DNA of 64,000 bases from Undaria pinnatifida (lineage: Eukaryota > Sar > Phaeophyceae > Laminariales > Alariaceae), in contig JABAKD010000005.1 in NCBI GenBank assembly GCA_012845835.1, positions 14,191,205 to 14,255,204 on the forward strand, in the 5' to 3' direction. The translations under genes and the position numbers were made by a program. Below are positions 11,113 through 20,545 of the stretch, piece by piece (the stretch's first letter is position 1; each line of letters starts with the position of its first letter). Below the pieces are notes generated by a model. It did not search any database, was not told the origin of the DNA, and was given only the letters and a program-made list of their open reading frames with translations.

Positions 11113-11861
11113 CCTTGCCTGAGACCTTGCCCCACTTCGAACTTATCCGAGGACTATCCATCATCCAGCCGCACGCGTGCTTGCATACCGTCGTGAAATT
11201 GGCCGATGACGGGGAGCTACCTCGGTGGCACGCCAAAACGAGCAATGACATCCCACAGAAGGATTCGGTCGACCGAGTCATATACTTTGGTGGGGTCGAT
11301 AAAGCACAAGTACAAGGGGGTGACCATCTTCCGCGCCAGTTCCTGCAGTCATCGTACTTCTAACATCATGTCAACCGTCGAGCGTTAGGATCCAAACCCA
11401 CCTTGTTCCTCCGGCAGAATGTACTCGCGTTTGCTAAAGTCACTTAGGCGACCCGCGATGACTTTGAAGAATACTTTTTTGGCTTGAGCCACGAGGGAGA
11501 TGCCACGATCATTGCGACACTCAGTCCGATATTGGTTCTTGCGAAGCACCTTAATCGTTGCATATTTCATATTTCCATTGTTGCGGTACGCCACCTGCTC
11601 TCCACGCAGCGACGATGATATCGTAGAACTTTCCGACAGTGTCGAATTCTACTTCGTCGGCTAAGACCCCCAAGAGCTCGGCAGGGAGACCATTGGGCCC
11701 TACCACCTATCCGTTCGCCAACGCACGGATCGCTTCCTCTACTTAGTACCTAGACGGGACATCGTCCAGTGGTCTGCACGGGGCCGCTGCCTAAGCTCGT
11801 CCACCATGCTCGGGTCTAGGGTTGATGACTTGGTGATAATCAGTACTGGGCCTTTCCGCGG

Positions 11862-12545
11862 TTAGGACTTTGAAACGTACGTTATACCACAAGCAGGTGT
11901 AACATAGTACGTGTTGAGGAGGGTAAGTTTGTTATCAGTTGCGTGAATCAATACTCGCTCTCCGTTGTCGTTCAGCTCGTCACGCCCGTATGCACCCAAA
12001 AACCTGCTGTCGGTCCACCCAATCCCTCTCTTGCCTGTGCGAGCATTTGCGTCCATCAGAACAAGGAGGTGGTCCCTACAGGGTACCCCCTTGACCACCT
12101 CGTCAAGTCAACTCCGAACTAATCATTTCCGATGGTGCTCTTGTCGAGAGTGGGAGCGTAGCCTACAATGAAAGACACACCGTTAGATTTCCTTTTAAGT
12201 TGAATGCGAACCTTCATCAATCTAGCACTTCGGCACTCAACCACGATGTCGCCCTTTTCCATCCCCGCCACGATATACTGGCAAACAGCTAAGCCTACCC
12301 CGTGGTTCCCTTTCTTTTCGCGATTTCCTTCGTCTGACCCTGAGCAAAACACAACATACCCCGTCGCCGTAACGGGACTTTATCCATTGCGCCCCACCTC
12401 CTACAATCCTATGATATCACAACCTGTCCCTGCAGGTGGTTAGTATCTCTTCGGCGTGACCTATGCCATTCGTGCCCTTGAAAACACGTGAGCCAACGTT
12501 GTACGTACCCGTTGCCCTGTTCTGGACCTAGCCCTTGCACCTGTG
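11862..12545 (-). pseudogene. LINE endonuclease (EEP/APE-type) domain, decayed
   Basis: On the minus strand the segments in order are 'TYNVGS' (near 12,500), 'CRDRL.DIIGLQEV' (catalytic Glu in the LQE motif), 'GVGLAV', 'SARLMKVRIQLK' with 'VGYAPT' (12,119-12,352), and 'LLVLMDANARTG' with 'GRDELNDNGERV' and 'NKLTLLNTYY' (11,862-12,098). These are the landmarks of exonuclease-endonuclease-phosphatase domains of LINEs, which nick target DNA to prime reverse transcription. In-frame stops separate the segments, and the terminal SDH motif was not found. Confidence 0.8.
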
Positions 12546-12560
12546 CGAATGGTCCGAACA

Positions 12561-15190
12561 GTCCTTAGAATTCTGCGTCTGGTCCTCTTTTTCCGAGCAT
12601 CCGATCTCCTCCCTAACACCCTCTGTTCTTACCAGACAGCGTATTTCCCCCTCTGCGTCTCCCTTTTCCTAGCCTGGTTCTTTCCCAAGTGTCAACGTGA
12701 AGGGGGCAGCAGCCCCGACACGCGACGTCCATCTTCTTCCTGACTTTGATGCTTACTCACGTTGGTTTGGTCCTCTCTTCTCTGTTCGATACGAGCTCCA
12801 CGCTTTCCGCGGCGATGATGCGACACTGGGCCTGCAGGCAAGACTGATGCGTTACAAAATTCGCGAGGAACGTTTTCGCATAATTGCTGGCTGTCACCGC
12901 CGGCCTGGCCATACCCGACCGCTAGTTCAGCGCACAAGTACGGTCGACGCCAAACACACTCTCAGGGGCTCTGGTACGCTTTGGCGAAGCGTCAGGTCCG
13001 AGCACCACCCCGGCCGGGGAGCAGCCGAGGGAGGAACCTATGTGTTAGCTGACGAGTGATTTATGCATTTTTTTTGCGTTTTTGCGGACCGTCTCTTGGC
13101 CGGGATCGAGTACCTTTCTACTTCGATGCTTGCAACGACCCCACGAAACAATCGGATTGGCCAACGCGACCACCAAACAACAATGGCCCCTTTTCCGCCA
13201 AATGATACCGTTTTTTGGCCACTGAACTCAATAAAAATACATAACCATCATACACCCATGCATCCTGCCCGGTATTGGCCGGGTCTTCAAGACGTCACGG
13301 CACGTCGATCACCCCGACTTCACGCTTCTTGTTACCAACGAAGCGCGACATGAACCATCAGCTTCATGCTCATGCGATACTTTTGTACCATGCTTAACAT
13401 CTATCATCTGCTGCCTCACTCAGTGTAAACTGCATCCCGCGCAATACTCCATCGCATGTTGGTTGTACGTAAACAACAGCTGCACCAGCAGGCATTTAAT
13501 ACGTACTCCGAGTATATTCGATGTGCAATGAACCGACGCTATTGCCGTGCGGGTGCGTTCGGCGGCTGAGAGTAAGAAGTATAGGGGGTGAACATATTTG
13601 AGGAACAACCAACACATATTGTTCGTGTTCACTTGATCAAAATCAATGCCAGCAGTTGGCAAAAATGGCTAGAAGAAGAGGAAATAGGGGGGAGAGAATC
13701 CACAGGTAGTATATATGCATACGTCCCGGGCGCCATTTCGGGTGATTGCTTAGCACCAATGTAGGCTACATCGCTGTGGGGACGCTTGGGCCGGTTGTAC
13801 AAACGGTGGGCGGTGGAATACAAAGGGATCCGGCGTGTACAGTACATGTTGAATTCGAGACATACTTTGGCGGGCGGCAGTGTCGGGAGGTGTTGTGCCC
13901 ATGAGGAGATCATGGCAAAAAGGGAGTACGTAGCGATGCCGTACGAGCGCTGATGTGGACATGGCTCTGGAGAGGGGTATGGCCTGCAGTCACGCCTTAC
14001 TGGGCTGGGGTATTTACTAGTGCATCACGGCGTTTGCGACACGACGGCTACAGGGTGCAGCGAATCGTTCGATGTCTGACTAGAGGCAGACAGGCATAGT
14101 GGCGACGGGGTTTGGGCGGACACGTGTTTGTGGTTAGGACGCGAGGGGCTAGGGTTGTGGATGGCATGGCCTTAAAAGGGAGCTGGAAAGGGGAGGTTGA
14201 ACCGCTAGGTGCGACAAGATAACGTATGAACGACACAAGAGAAATAAACTGCTGAGAGTGGATGGCGGAAGCAGGGCTGCAACACCACTTTGTGCATCGC
14301 TTGTGTTTGTTACGAGCTGTACGAGCGGAAAGAGCGGATGAAGGGTGCTGCGGGTGGAGGTCATCCAAGGAAGAGGGGGGTTCATGCATGGTCATATTTG
14401 TATGACCATGGGCGCATTGACGTCAACAGGAAGAAGGGAAAAGGGGAAATAAGGAGATGGGCTTGTCGCCGATTCCAGCAAGGGAGAGCAGTAGCGTCGG
14501 AGAGCAGCGGGAGAATGTCGCATGAGGAGCTAAACTGTTGCTGATCTACCTACCGGACGGAGACAAGGTGGAGAACGACCGGCTAGTAATTCTTGCGTGT
14601 TCGGTTGCAGCTGAGAAGGGCCAGTAACATACCGGTGTTGCAAAAAGCACAGGAGGAGGCACAGTGAGGCCAGTCCTGTACAGGTGTTGCCACAAGCCCA
14701 GGTGGCCGAGAGGCTGAGGAAAGGGGGCATATACCCTGTACGTTAAACCCCAGGACAGACAGTTGATGGAGTGTGCACGTTAATACCTGTAGTTGTGAAC
14801 ACTGCGTACCATTCCAGACGGGATTGCAATACTAATACTACTACTATATTTTAGAGTACTGACGAGGGCAAGAAAGTTGCATGCCTTCAGTATGATGAAT
14901 TTGGATCCGACGTTTGGCGTGGACAAATCACGGTCGAAGACCGTGTAAATTGCGGTTACAGAGGGATTCGAAAACAAAAACCTTCCCACGGAAGGGTAAG
15001 AGTGCATCGTCATCAGATCAGACCCCGAGGTATTCACATGAGGTGCTCAACATCTCACTCAAAAAAAGACCTCGAACGCATTCGTTCGCCAAACCGGAAT
15101 AAGCCCCTATGCCTCAGCCCTAAAACAATATTGTATTTGTAATAGGAGTAGACCAACCGGTAGTTTTTCACTTACTTGAGGTCGATCAAA
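12561..15190. other. No recognisable gene
   Basis: The first few hundred bases may be the 5' UTR of LINE L2. The rest holds many ORFs of 60-120 codons on both strands, but none with a recognisable domain or consistent splice phase. No repeat is shared with other parts of the window. Confidence 0.4.
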
Positions 15191-15196
15191 CACATT

Positions 15197-15652
15197 TCCT
15201 GACACACTACTTGACACACTACTTGACACATTACTTGACACACTACTTGACACATTACTTGACACACTAGTTGACACAATGATTGACACATTGCTTGACA
15301 CACTGCTTGACACACTACTTAACAAACTACTTGACACATTACTTGACGCACTCCTTGACACATTACGCTTTGACACACTACTTGACACACTACTTGACAA
15401 ACTACTTGACACACTACTTGACACATTACTTGACACACTACTTGACACATTACTTAACACACTACTTAACGAACTACTTGACACATTACTTGACGCTCTC
15501 CTTGACACATTACGCTTTGACACACTACTTGACACATTACTTTTGACACATTACTTGACATAATACTTGACACATTACTTTACACATTTCTTGACACATC
15601 ACTTGACACATCACTTGACACATTACTTAACGCATTACATGACACATCACGT
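15197..15652 (+). repeat. 12-bp minisatellite, array 1 (unit acttgacacaYt)
   Basis: About 38 units of a 12-bp repeat with the core 'cttgacacattac' or 'cttgacacactac', some units shortened or with 'gc' for 'ac'. Because 12 is divisible by 3, all frames stay open and give false ORFs (LTHY, LDTL or SSNV periodic). It is followed immediately by the 'gaagttccgg' array; at the second locus (19,275-20,315) the two blocks occur in the opposite order. Confidence 0.95.
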
Positions 15653-15655
15653 TCA

Positions 15656-16300
15656 GGTCGTGTTCTGTAAATATTTTGGATTTCGGGTAAGGGTATGGGG
15701 GTCTTACAGAACTTCGAGAAGGTTCGGTTACGGTAAAGGAAGTGCGACAGAACTATCAGAAGTTCCGGGTATTATTGTAGCACAGGCATACAGATCTTCG
15801 AGAAGTTCCGGTCGGGTACAAAACATGCTGTACCCGTACCCCGAGTTGTATGGCCAAGGACGTACAGAACATCCCGAAGTTCCAGATACGGGTATGAATG
15901 TCTTACAGAACTCCCAGAAGTTCCGGGTACGAGTATGAAAGTCTTACAAAACTTTCAGAACTTCCGGGTATTGTGGCAAAGGCGTACATAGCTTCCAGAA
16001 GTTCCGGGCAAGGTAAAAACAAGATGTACCCGTACCCCGGGGCTTTGTGGCACCGGCGTACAGAACTTCCTGAAGTTCCGGGTACGGGTATGAGTGTCCC
16101 ACGGAAGTTACAGAAGTTCTTCGTAGGGTAGTACCTGCGGTAAATACCTTAGGTATGGTTTTGTATGTACCCTACAGACAGAACGAAAATAGAAAGTGCG
16201 GGTATGCGTATGAATGTCGTACAGAATTCACAGACGTTCCGGGTATGTACAGAACTCGCAGAAGTCCCGTGTATGGGAAATTACCGGGTAAATACCCTCC
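15656..16300 (+). repeat. 'acagaactt..gaagttccggg' repeat array 1
   Basis: Around ten diverged units, each with 'tacagaactt', then 'cagaagttccgggta', then 'cgggtatgaatgtc', with occasional longer insertions carrying 'tgtacccgtacccc' and 'gtggca'. The same long-form variants occur in array 2 (19,275-19,705), so the arrays share a higher-order structure. The array ends with 'gtagggtagtacctgcggta' and a 'ggtatggtttt' phrase that also ends array 2. Confidence 0.85.
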
Positions 16301-17182
16301 TCAAAAGAGGCGAAAAAACAAGTTGACTGGTCAAAAGACGCAATTGTCAACGCAGATCCAATTACTGCGATTGGCATGCTGCATACACTGATGAACTCAT
16401 AGGACATAACACATTTGGGCAACATTTGCGTACGATTGTAGCCAATTTTTGTTGTTCGTTTTTTCGTTCACAAACCCTGTTTGTGTTGGTGCTATGTTCC
16501 ATAAATTTCACAATAAGAACCTTTCCAATTCTTCAAAGTACCACTTCCTCCGCGGCCACAGGTTTGTCTCCCACATTACCGTACTGTTGCTCGAGAAAAC
16601 ATTTGCAATAAAACTGATACTACAGCATATTGAATACAAGGTACACTATATTATTTGAATGGCAAGCACGGAATCCTTTCAACCGAGAACAAAAACAAGA
16701 AATAAATGCCGATCACAGCAGCTACTATGATAATTACAAGTATCTAGCATAAAAGCTTCGAGCATTGTTTACTATTAACTTTAACATAATAATTTCAGTC
16801 ATCTAGCCTAGTCTAATAGAAAGACTTTCGAGCATTTGATACCCATAGATTATCAAAATTCCAATCATATCTGATCAGACTATATTATCCTTTAAAAAAC
16901 TTATAAGTATACAAAAAAGACATCCGGATTGCAACTATTATACAAAGAGGCCCACCAACTTCCAAGGTTATTGAGCTTACAAGAACAAATGCAAACCTTA
17001 CTTCGAATCCCACCAACGAAACTGCCGAAAAAGACAAAACACGCGAATGCTAATTTAACTATTAGTCTATAGCTGGGGCAAGAAAAGCAGTTCCGCGTAG
17101 AGGCGAAATAAACACGAACAGGTGCTACTGCTGTGAGCTAATATAAATAGTAGTCACCAGTCTCGCCGCCCCCCAGCGTTCG
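16301..17182. other. AT-rich stretch without recognisable gene
   Basis: Composition becomes clearly more AT-rich than the flanks. No ORF with protein-like content and no shared repeat was found. It is the 3' flank of the minus-strand gene remnant that ends at 17,183. Confidence 0.4.
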
Positions 17183-17341
17183 TCAGCCTTCGTTCAAGCC
17201 CATGTCGTCAGTAGAAGGCGCCGAAGGATTGTGCAAGACGTCAAACGCGGCTTCAGCCCCCACGAAGTCAGCGTCCAGCCCGTAGTGGATGATGGCGAGC
17301 GAGGTCTTCTTGATCTCCTCCTGCGTGTTACTGACAACCAC
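17183..17341 (-). CDS. Terminal exon, 52 codons, unrecognised
   Basis: Starts after a pyrimidine-rich acceptor (tcttcccag) and ends at TGA. Codons prefer G or C in third position, unlike the AT-rich flank, which supports real coding. It contains 'NTQEEIKKTSLAI' and an acidic end 'STDDMGLNEG'. No family is recognised from this exon alone. Confidence 0.5.
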   Translation of the reverse strand: MVVSNTQEEIKKTSLAIIHYGLDADFVGAEAAFDVLHNPSAPSTDDMGLNEG

Positions 17342-17445
17342 CTGGGAAGACGGCAGTTAGTTATAAAAAAAATAAAGACGACGATTACGCCTTTGCTTGT
17401 ATGCATCATCATTTTAATGTACTACAGTATATATCGTAAAAAAAT

Positions 17446-17860
17446 AAAATACACTGCAGCTGTGAGATGGAATATTTTGTCGAAACTCATCTTTGCAAGC
17501 TGTGTGTGATACTCCGATCGCGCGTATTACAGGTTGTGTGTCCTCATTAAGGATATAGGTCGGCGACCCCCCTAGCAACTACAGTGTAGCTTTCAGGGTC
17601 AACAGGGTGATGTTCGGCAGTCTGTACGCGGAAACTATTAAACCCGTTTCTGAGGGGGGTAAAATCTGACAGCTTTGGAAGGAAATGCATCCGTTTATCA
17701 AGAGAATCCTGTAAGTCGAATAACCGGTGAGGGGGGCCGGAGTTTTTACGGACGTGGGGGCCTGGTTTTGATCAAAATCGAGCGGGATTGGAGGGGGGGA
17801 GGGGTAGGAGGGTACGGGTGGGGCTGGTCAATTTGTGCGTGGAAGCTATATATAGAGCCA
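17446..17860 (+). repeat. Repeat A, plus-strand copy (A5), inside an intron
   Basis: All conserved blocks are present ('acactgcagctgtgag', 'gatactccgatcgcgcg', 'ggatataggtcggcgac', 'tcagggtcaacagggtgat'), followed by a G-rich end. It sits within the 660-bp intron between the exons at 17,183-17,341 and 18,002-18,185, opposite to the gene. Confidence 0.8.
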
Positions 17861-18001
17861 ACTATGATTCAAAACGACAATTGAAATCTACCTGGCTTCA
17901 AAGGGACAAGAGAGAGAGGAGAGAATAGACCCCAAAAATGTGTGCGTATAGAATATAACCACAAAACCAAAAGTGCCGCCACTCAACCATAAACCACTGA
18001 C

Positions 18002-18185
18002 CTTATGTGTAGCGACGTGCATCTTTACCAGGAGGTGCTTGATTCGCCGAGAAGAAAGCGGCGAAACGTGGGTCGTGTTGAATATGAGCAGCCCCACCAG
18101 CTCCTGGCACGTCGAACCAGACGAGAAGAAGCCGAACGGCAGAAACTTCTCGATCACCATCTTGGCAGCAATAAGCTCGCGAAAT
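18002..18185 (-). CDS. Internal exon with hAT-like 'LPF' region
   Basis: 61 codons between a strong acceptor (gtgttattttattcag) and donor GTCAGT. The phrase 'MVIEKFLPFGFF' followed by 'SSRRIKHLLVKMH' resembles the stretch between BED finger and catalytic core in hAT transposases (family knowledge; similarity judged by eye). It continues in phase into the terminal exon at 17,341. Confidence 0.5.
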
Positions 18186-18460
18186 CTGAATAAAATAACA
18201 CAAAACACGCAGCAGCAACGATTGGAAGGTAGGTGTTGCGGGCAGGTAATATGAGCAGCCAGCGCGCGCGTGAGACCAGATATCATTTCCTTCCCTTCCC
18301 TTCACAGCCAGATCAGGGCAGCGGGACAAAAAGGCAAAATGACAACGCAGTCCTACTAAGTCCACGGAAAATACCGGTGGGCTGAGATTTGTCGACGAAT
18401 TTGGAACACGCGGTATTTTTCAACTTTTTTTCACTTTGTTTTGGTATACCCCCCTTATTT

Positions 18461-18500
18461 GGGTTAGGGTTAGGGTTAGGGTCTAACCCTAACCCTAACC
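18461..18500. repeat. Head-to-head interstitial telomeric palindrome
   Basis: The plus strand reads three GGGTTA units and a GGG, then TC, then the inverse CTAACC-type units (TAACCCTAACCCTAACC). The G-strand of one array therefore meets the C-strand of another, the arrangement left by end-to-end telomere fusion or by telomerase-assisted repair. It lies between two pieces of a gene remnant. It is short (about 3 units per side), so it could also be a microsatellite palindrome. Confidence 0.95.
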
Positions 18501-18510
18501 GTAAGCTCCG

Positions 18511-19056
18511 CTAGATGTTCCTTTTCGCTTGTTTTTGCTTTCCAGCCTTCACAACGCCAGCCACTACGCGCAGCAGGTGTTTGCTCTTGTGGTGGGTGCT
18601 CACGGTTCTGCGGTCGTCCTTTTTGCGGGGAGCCGCCGCCTTGTTTTTGCGGCACGAGGGGTCCGCCATGCAGAAGTACTTGTGTTTGTGGTCCTCCCCC
18701 GCTAACGGGACGACGTAGACTCCTAGCGAGTACATAAACGTCCGCTCGCGTCAACCCTTCTTCCTGTAGCCGTCCGGGACCTTGAAGTCATCGACGGCTT
18801 GGACGATGTCCACGGGCAATACATACACCTCTCATTTCATGTCGTACACGAGCGCCGGTGTAATTACAAGGACGGCTTTATGGTCATCCACCTCGATTAC
18901 CTCGAGCTGGCGCCCGGCTGCTGGTGGAGTAGACGAACTGCCGCCACCCCTGGCTGACGGAGGGGGGGGAAGATGAACTGCCGCCATCCCTGTCAGGCGG
19001 GGATCCTTGCGTATCCGCTGCGTCCATATTCCCTCTCGGCGGGTGCACAAATGCAA
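18511..19056 (-). pseudogene. BED-like zinc-finger ORF with two in-frame TGA stops
   Basis: One frame runs from about 19,056 (better ATG at 18,987, 'MAAVHLPPPPS') to the stop at 18,511, broken only by two TGA codons, after 'LVYDMK' and after 'GYRKKG'. Downstream is a finger with 'YFCMADPSC' and, about 20 residues on, 'STHHKSKH', that is Cys-x5-Cys and His-x4-His spacing of BED/C2H2 type. BED fingers bind DNA and are common in hAT transposases. The frame ends 10 bp before the telomeric palindrome. Confidence 0.6.
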
Positions 19057-19274
19057 TTGACGGATGTGGGTGTTTGTTTTATGGTTTTGTGTCTGGGATG
19101 CGGGTGGTTGTGAACGAGTGGGTCTGTTTGTGTGTTTGTGGGGGGGTTTGGTTTTGTGAAATTTCGTGTTGCGGGTGTGTGGCGTCAGCGTAGCGGAAGA
19201 GACGGGACGTCAGAATGCATAACACGAGACATGAGGTCAGAACGCGCTCGACCCTAATTTTCAAAGTTAACTAT

Positions 19275-19705
19275 TTGTACCCGCCACTCGGTTATTGTTA
19301 CAAGCGTATACCCGTACCCGGGGATTTGTGCCACAGGCTCACAGAGCTCACAAAACCTCCGGGTAAGGGTACGGGGTTCTTACAGATCTTCCAGATCTTC
19401 CGGATACAGGTACTGAAGTCTTACAGAAGTTCCAGAACTTCCGGGTACGGGTACGGAAGTCTTACAGAAGTTACACAAGTTCCGGGTAGTGTGGCACGGG
19501 CGTGAAGAACTCACAAACGTTCCGAGCAGGTTAAAAATTGCTGTACCCGTACCACGGCTATTGCGGGCACGGGCGTGAAGGAACTTCCAGACGTTTCGTC
19601 GGGTACGGGTATGAATGGCGTACAAACTTCCAGAAGGTTCGGGTACGGGTATAAACGACCTACAGAACTTACAGGAGTTCTTTGTAGGGTAATACCCGGG
19701 GTAAA
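19275..19705 (+). repeat. 'acagaactt..gaagttccggg' repeat array 2
   Basis: Same family as 15,656-16,300, including the long variants 'gctgtacccgtacc' and 'ggcacgggcgt'. Ends with 'gtagggtaatacccggggta' and 'gggtatggtttgtgagtacc', matching the end of array 1. Here it precedes the 12-bp minisatellite instead of following it. Confidence 0.85.
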
Positions 19706-19749
19706 CACATACCCTGGGTATGGTTTGTGAGTACCTCACAGAACACAAC

Positions 19750-20315
19750 CTTGCATTACTTCACACACTACTTGACGAATTACTTTACACATTCCTTGAC
19801 ACATTGCTTGATACGTTGCTTGACACACTACTTGACACACTACTTTACACATTACTCGGCACACTATATTACACACTTCTTGGCACATTACTTGACACAA
19901 TACTTGACGCATTACTTGACACATTACTTGACACATTGATTGACACGTTGCTTGACACACTACTTGAACTACTTGACACATTAGTTGACACATTACTTGG
20001 CACATTACTTCACACACTACTTGACACATCACTTGACACACTTTTTGGCTTATTACTTGACGCACGTTTCGACACATTTCTTGACACGCACTTTTTGACA
20101 CAATACTTGACACACTTTTTGACGCACTACGTAACACATAACTTGACACATTACTTTTCGACACATTACTTTTTGACACACTACTTAACACGCTGCTTGA
20201 TACACTACTTGACGCATTACTTGACACGTTACTTGACGCATTACTTGACGCATTACTTGACGCATTACTTGACACACTATTTGACGCATTACTTGGAAAC
20301 ATTACTTGACACAAT
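19750..20315 (+). repeat. 12-bp minisatellite, array 2
   Basis: About 46 units of the same 12-bp repeat as array 1, same strand, more diverged, with insertions such as 'ctttttgac'. A 257-codon open frame across it is an artefact of the period. A short 'caggtcagacattcc' follows; a related 'caggtcgtgttctg' follows array 1. Confidence 0.93.
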
Positions 20316-20387
20316 GTCATCAGGTCAGACATTCCGAAACTTTAGCAGATCGAAACAATGCCGCGGCTACCGTGGGATTAGTGGTCG

Positions 20388-20545
20388 AACATCAAATATC
20401 ACCGATCCAACATCACCTATCGAACATCACCTATCATACATCACCTATCAAACATCACCTATAAAACATCACTTATCAAACATAACCTATTAAACATCAC
20501 CTTTCAAACATCACCTATCAAACATCACCTATCAAACATCATCCT
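20388..20545 (+). repeat. 14-bp minisatellite (unit catcacctatcaaa)
   Basis: Eleven or so units of 14 bp with point changes (ctataaaa, cttatcaa, ataacctatt). It begins about 70 bp after the 12-bp array ends. Confidence 0.93.

Larger units (their letters stand above)
9240..12560 (-). mobile_element. LINE (non-LTR retrotransposon), nearly full-length decayed copy L2
   Basis: Minus-strand element in the usual LINE order: an apurinic-type endonuclease (12,545-11,860), a reverse transcriptase (about 11,760-10,054), a G-rich tract right after the ORF (9,970-10,020), a roughly 150 bp purine/pyrimidine tract (9,605-9,760), the 3' UTR and a (CAA)n tail (9,243-9,271 as (GTT)n on the plus strand). The RT palm motif YADD is intact. 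Several in-frame stops and frameshifts break the 5' half, and the conserved RT phrase usually following 'RQGC' is deleted near 11,110. The copy is therefore inactive. Its last 270 bp recur at 300-572. Clade assignment needs a phylogeny. Confidence 0.92.
17183..19056 (-). pseudogene. Decayed BED zinc-finger gene, probably hAT transposase-derived
   Basis: Three coding-like pieces lie in order on the minus strand. 19,056-18,511 has a Pro/Gly-rich start and a BED-like finger with two in-frame TGA codons. 18,185-18,002 has clean splice sites (ttattcag acceptor, AAG|GTCAGT donor) and a 'KFLPF' phrase like the region after the BED finger in hAT proteins. 17,341-17,183 is a terminal exon (cttcccag acceptor) ending in TGA. 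Phases of the last two pieces agree (184 nt, then phase 0 for 159 nt). Repeat A copy A5 lies in their 660-bp intron and a telomeric palindrome lies between the first and second pieces. The DDE-type catalytic part is not visible. The hAT link is inference; the last exons could belong to a separate gene. Confidence 0.45.

Noticed and set aside
12697..13059. 120-codon plus-strand ORF
   Set aside because: No domain, no splice extension, and it overlaps the probable 5' UTR of LINE L2 on the other strand.
15197..15652. Series of bacterial -35 boxes (TTGACA)
   Set aside because: TTGACA is part of the 12-bp repeat unit and the window is eukaryotic; no paired -10 boxes or genes.
15656..16300. Heat-shock-element cluster from the cTTCcaGAAgtTCc motif
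   Set aside because: Only two of three nTTCn/nGAAn units fit the spacing; the third is shifted by one base, and no gene is adjacent.
19720..20493. 257-codon ORF (LDTLLDTLL periodic) and its shadows on both strands, and similar ORFs at 15,107-15,563
   Set aside because: They are produced by the 12-bp minisatellite, whose period keeps every frame open; the composition is purely periodic.
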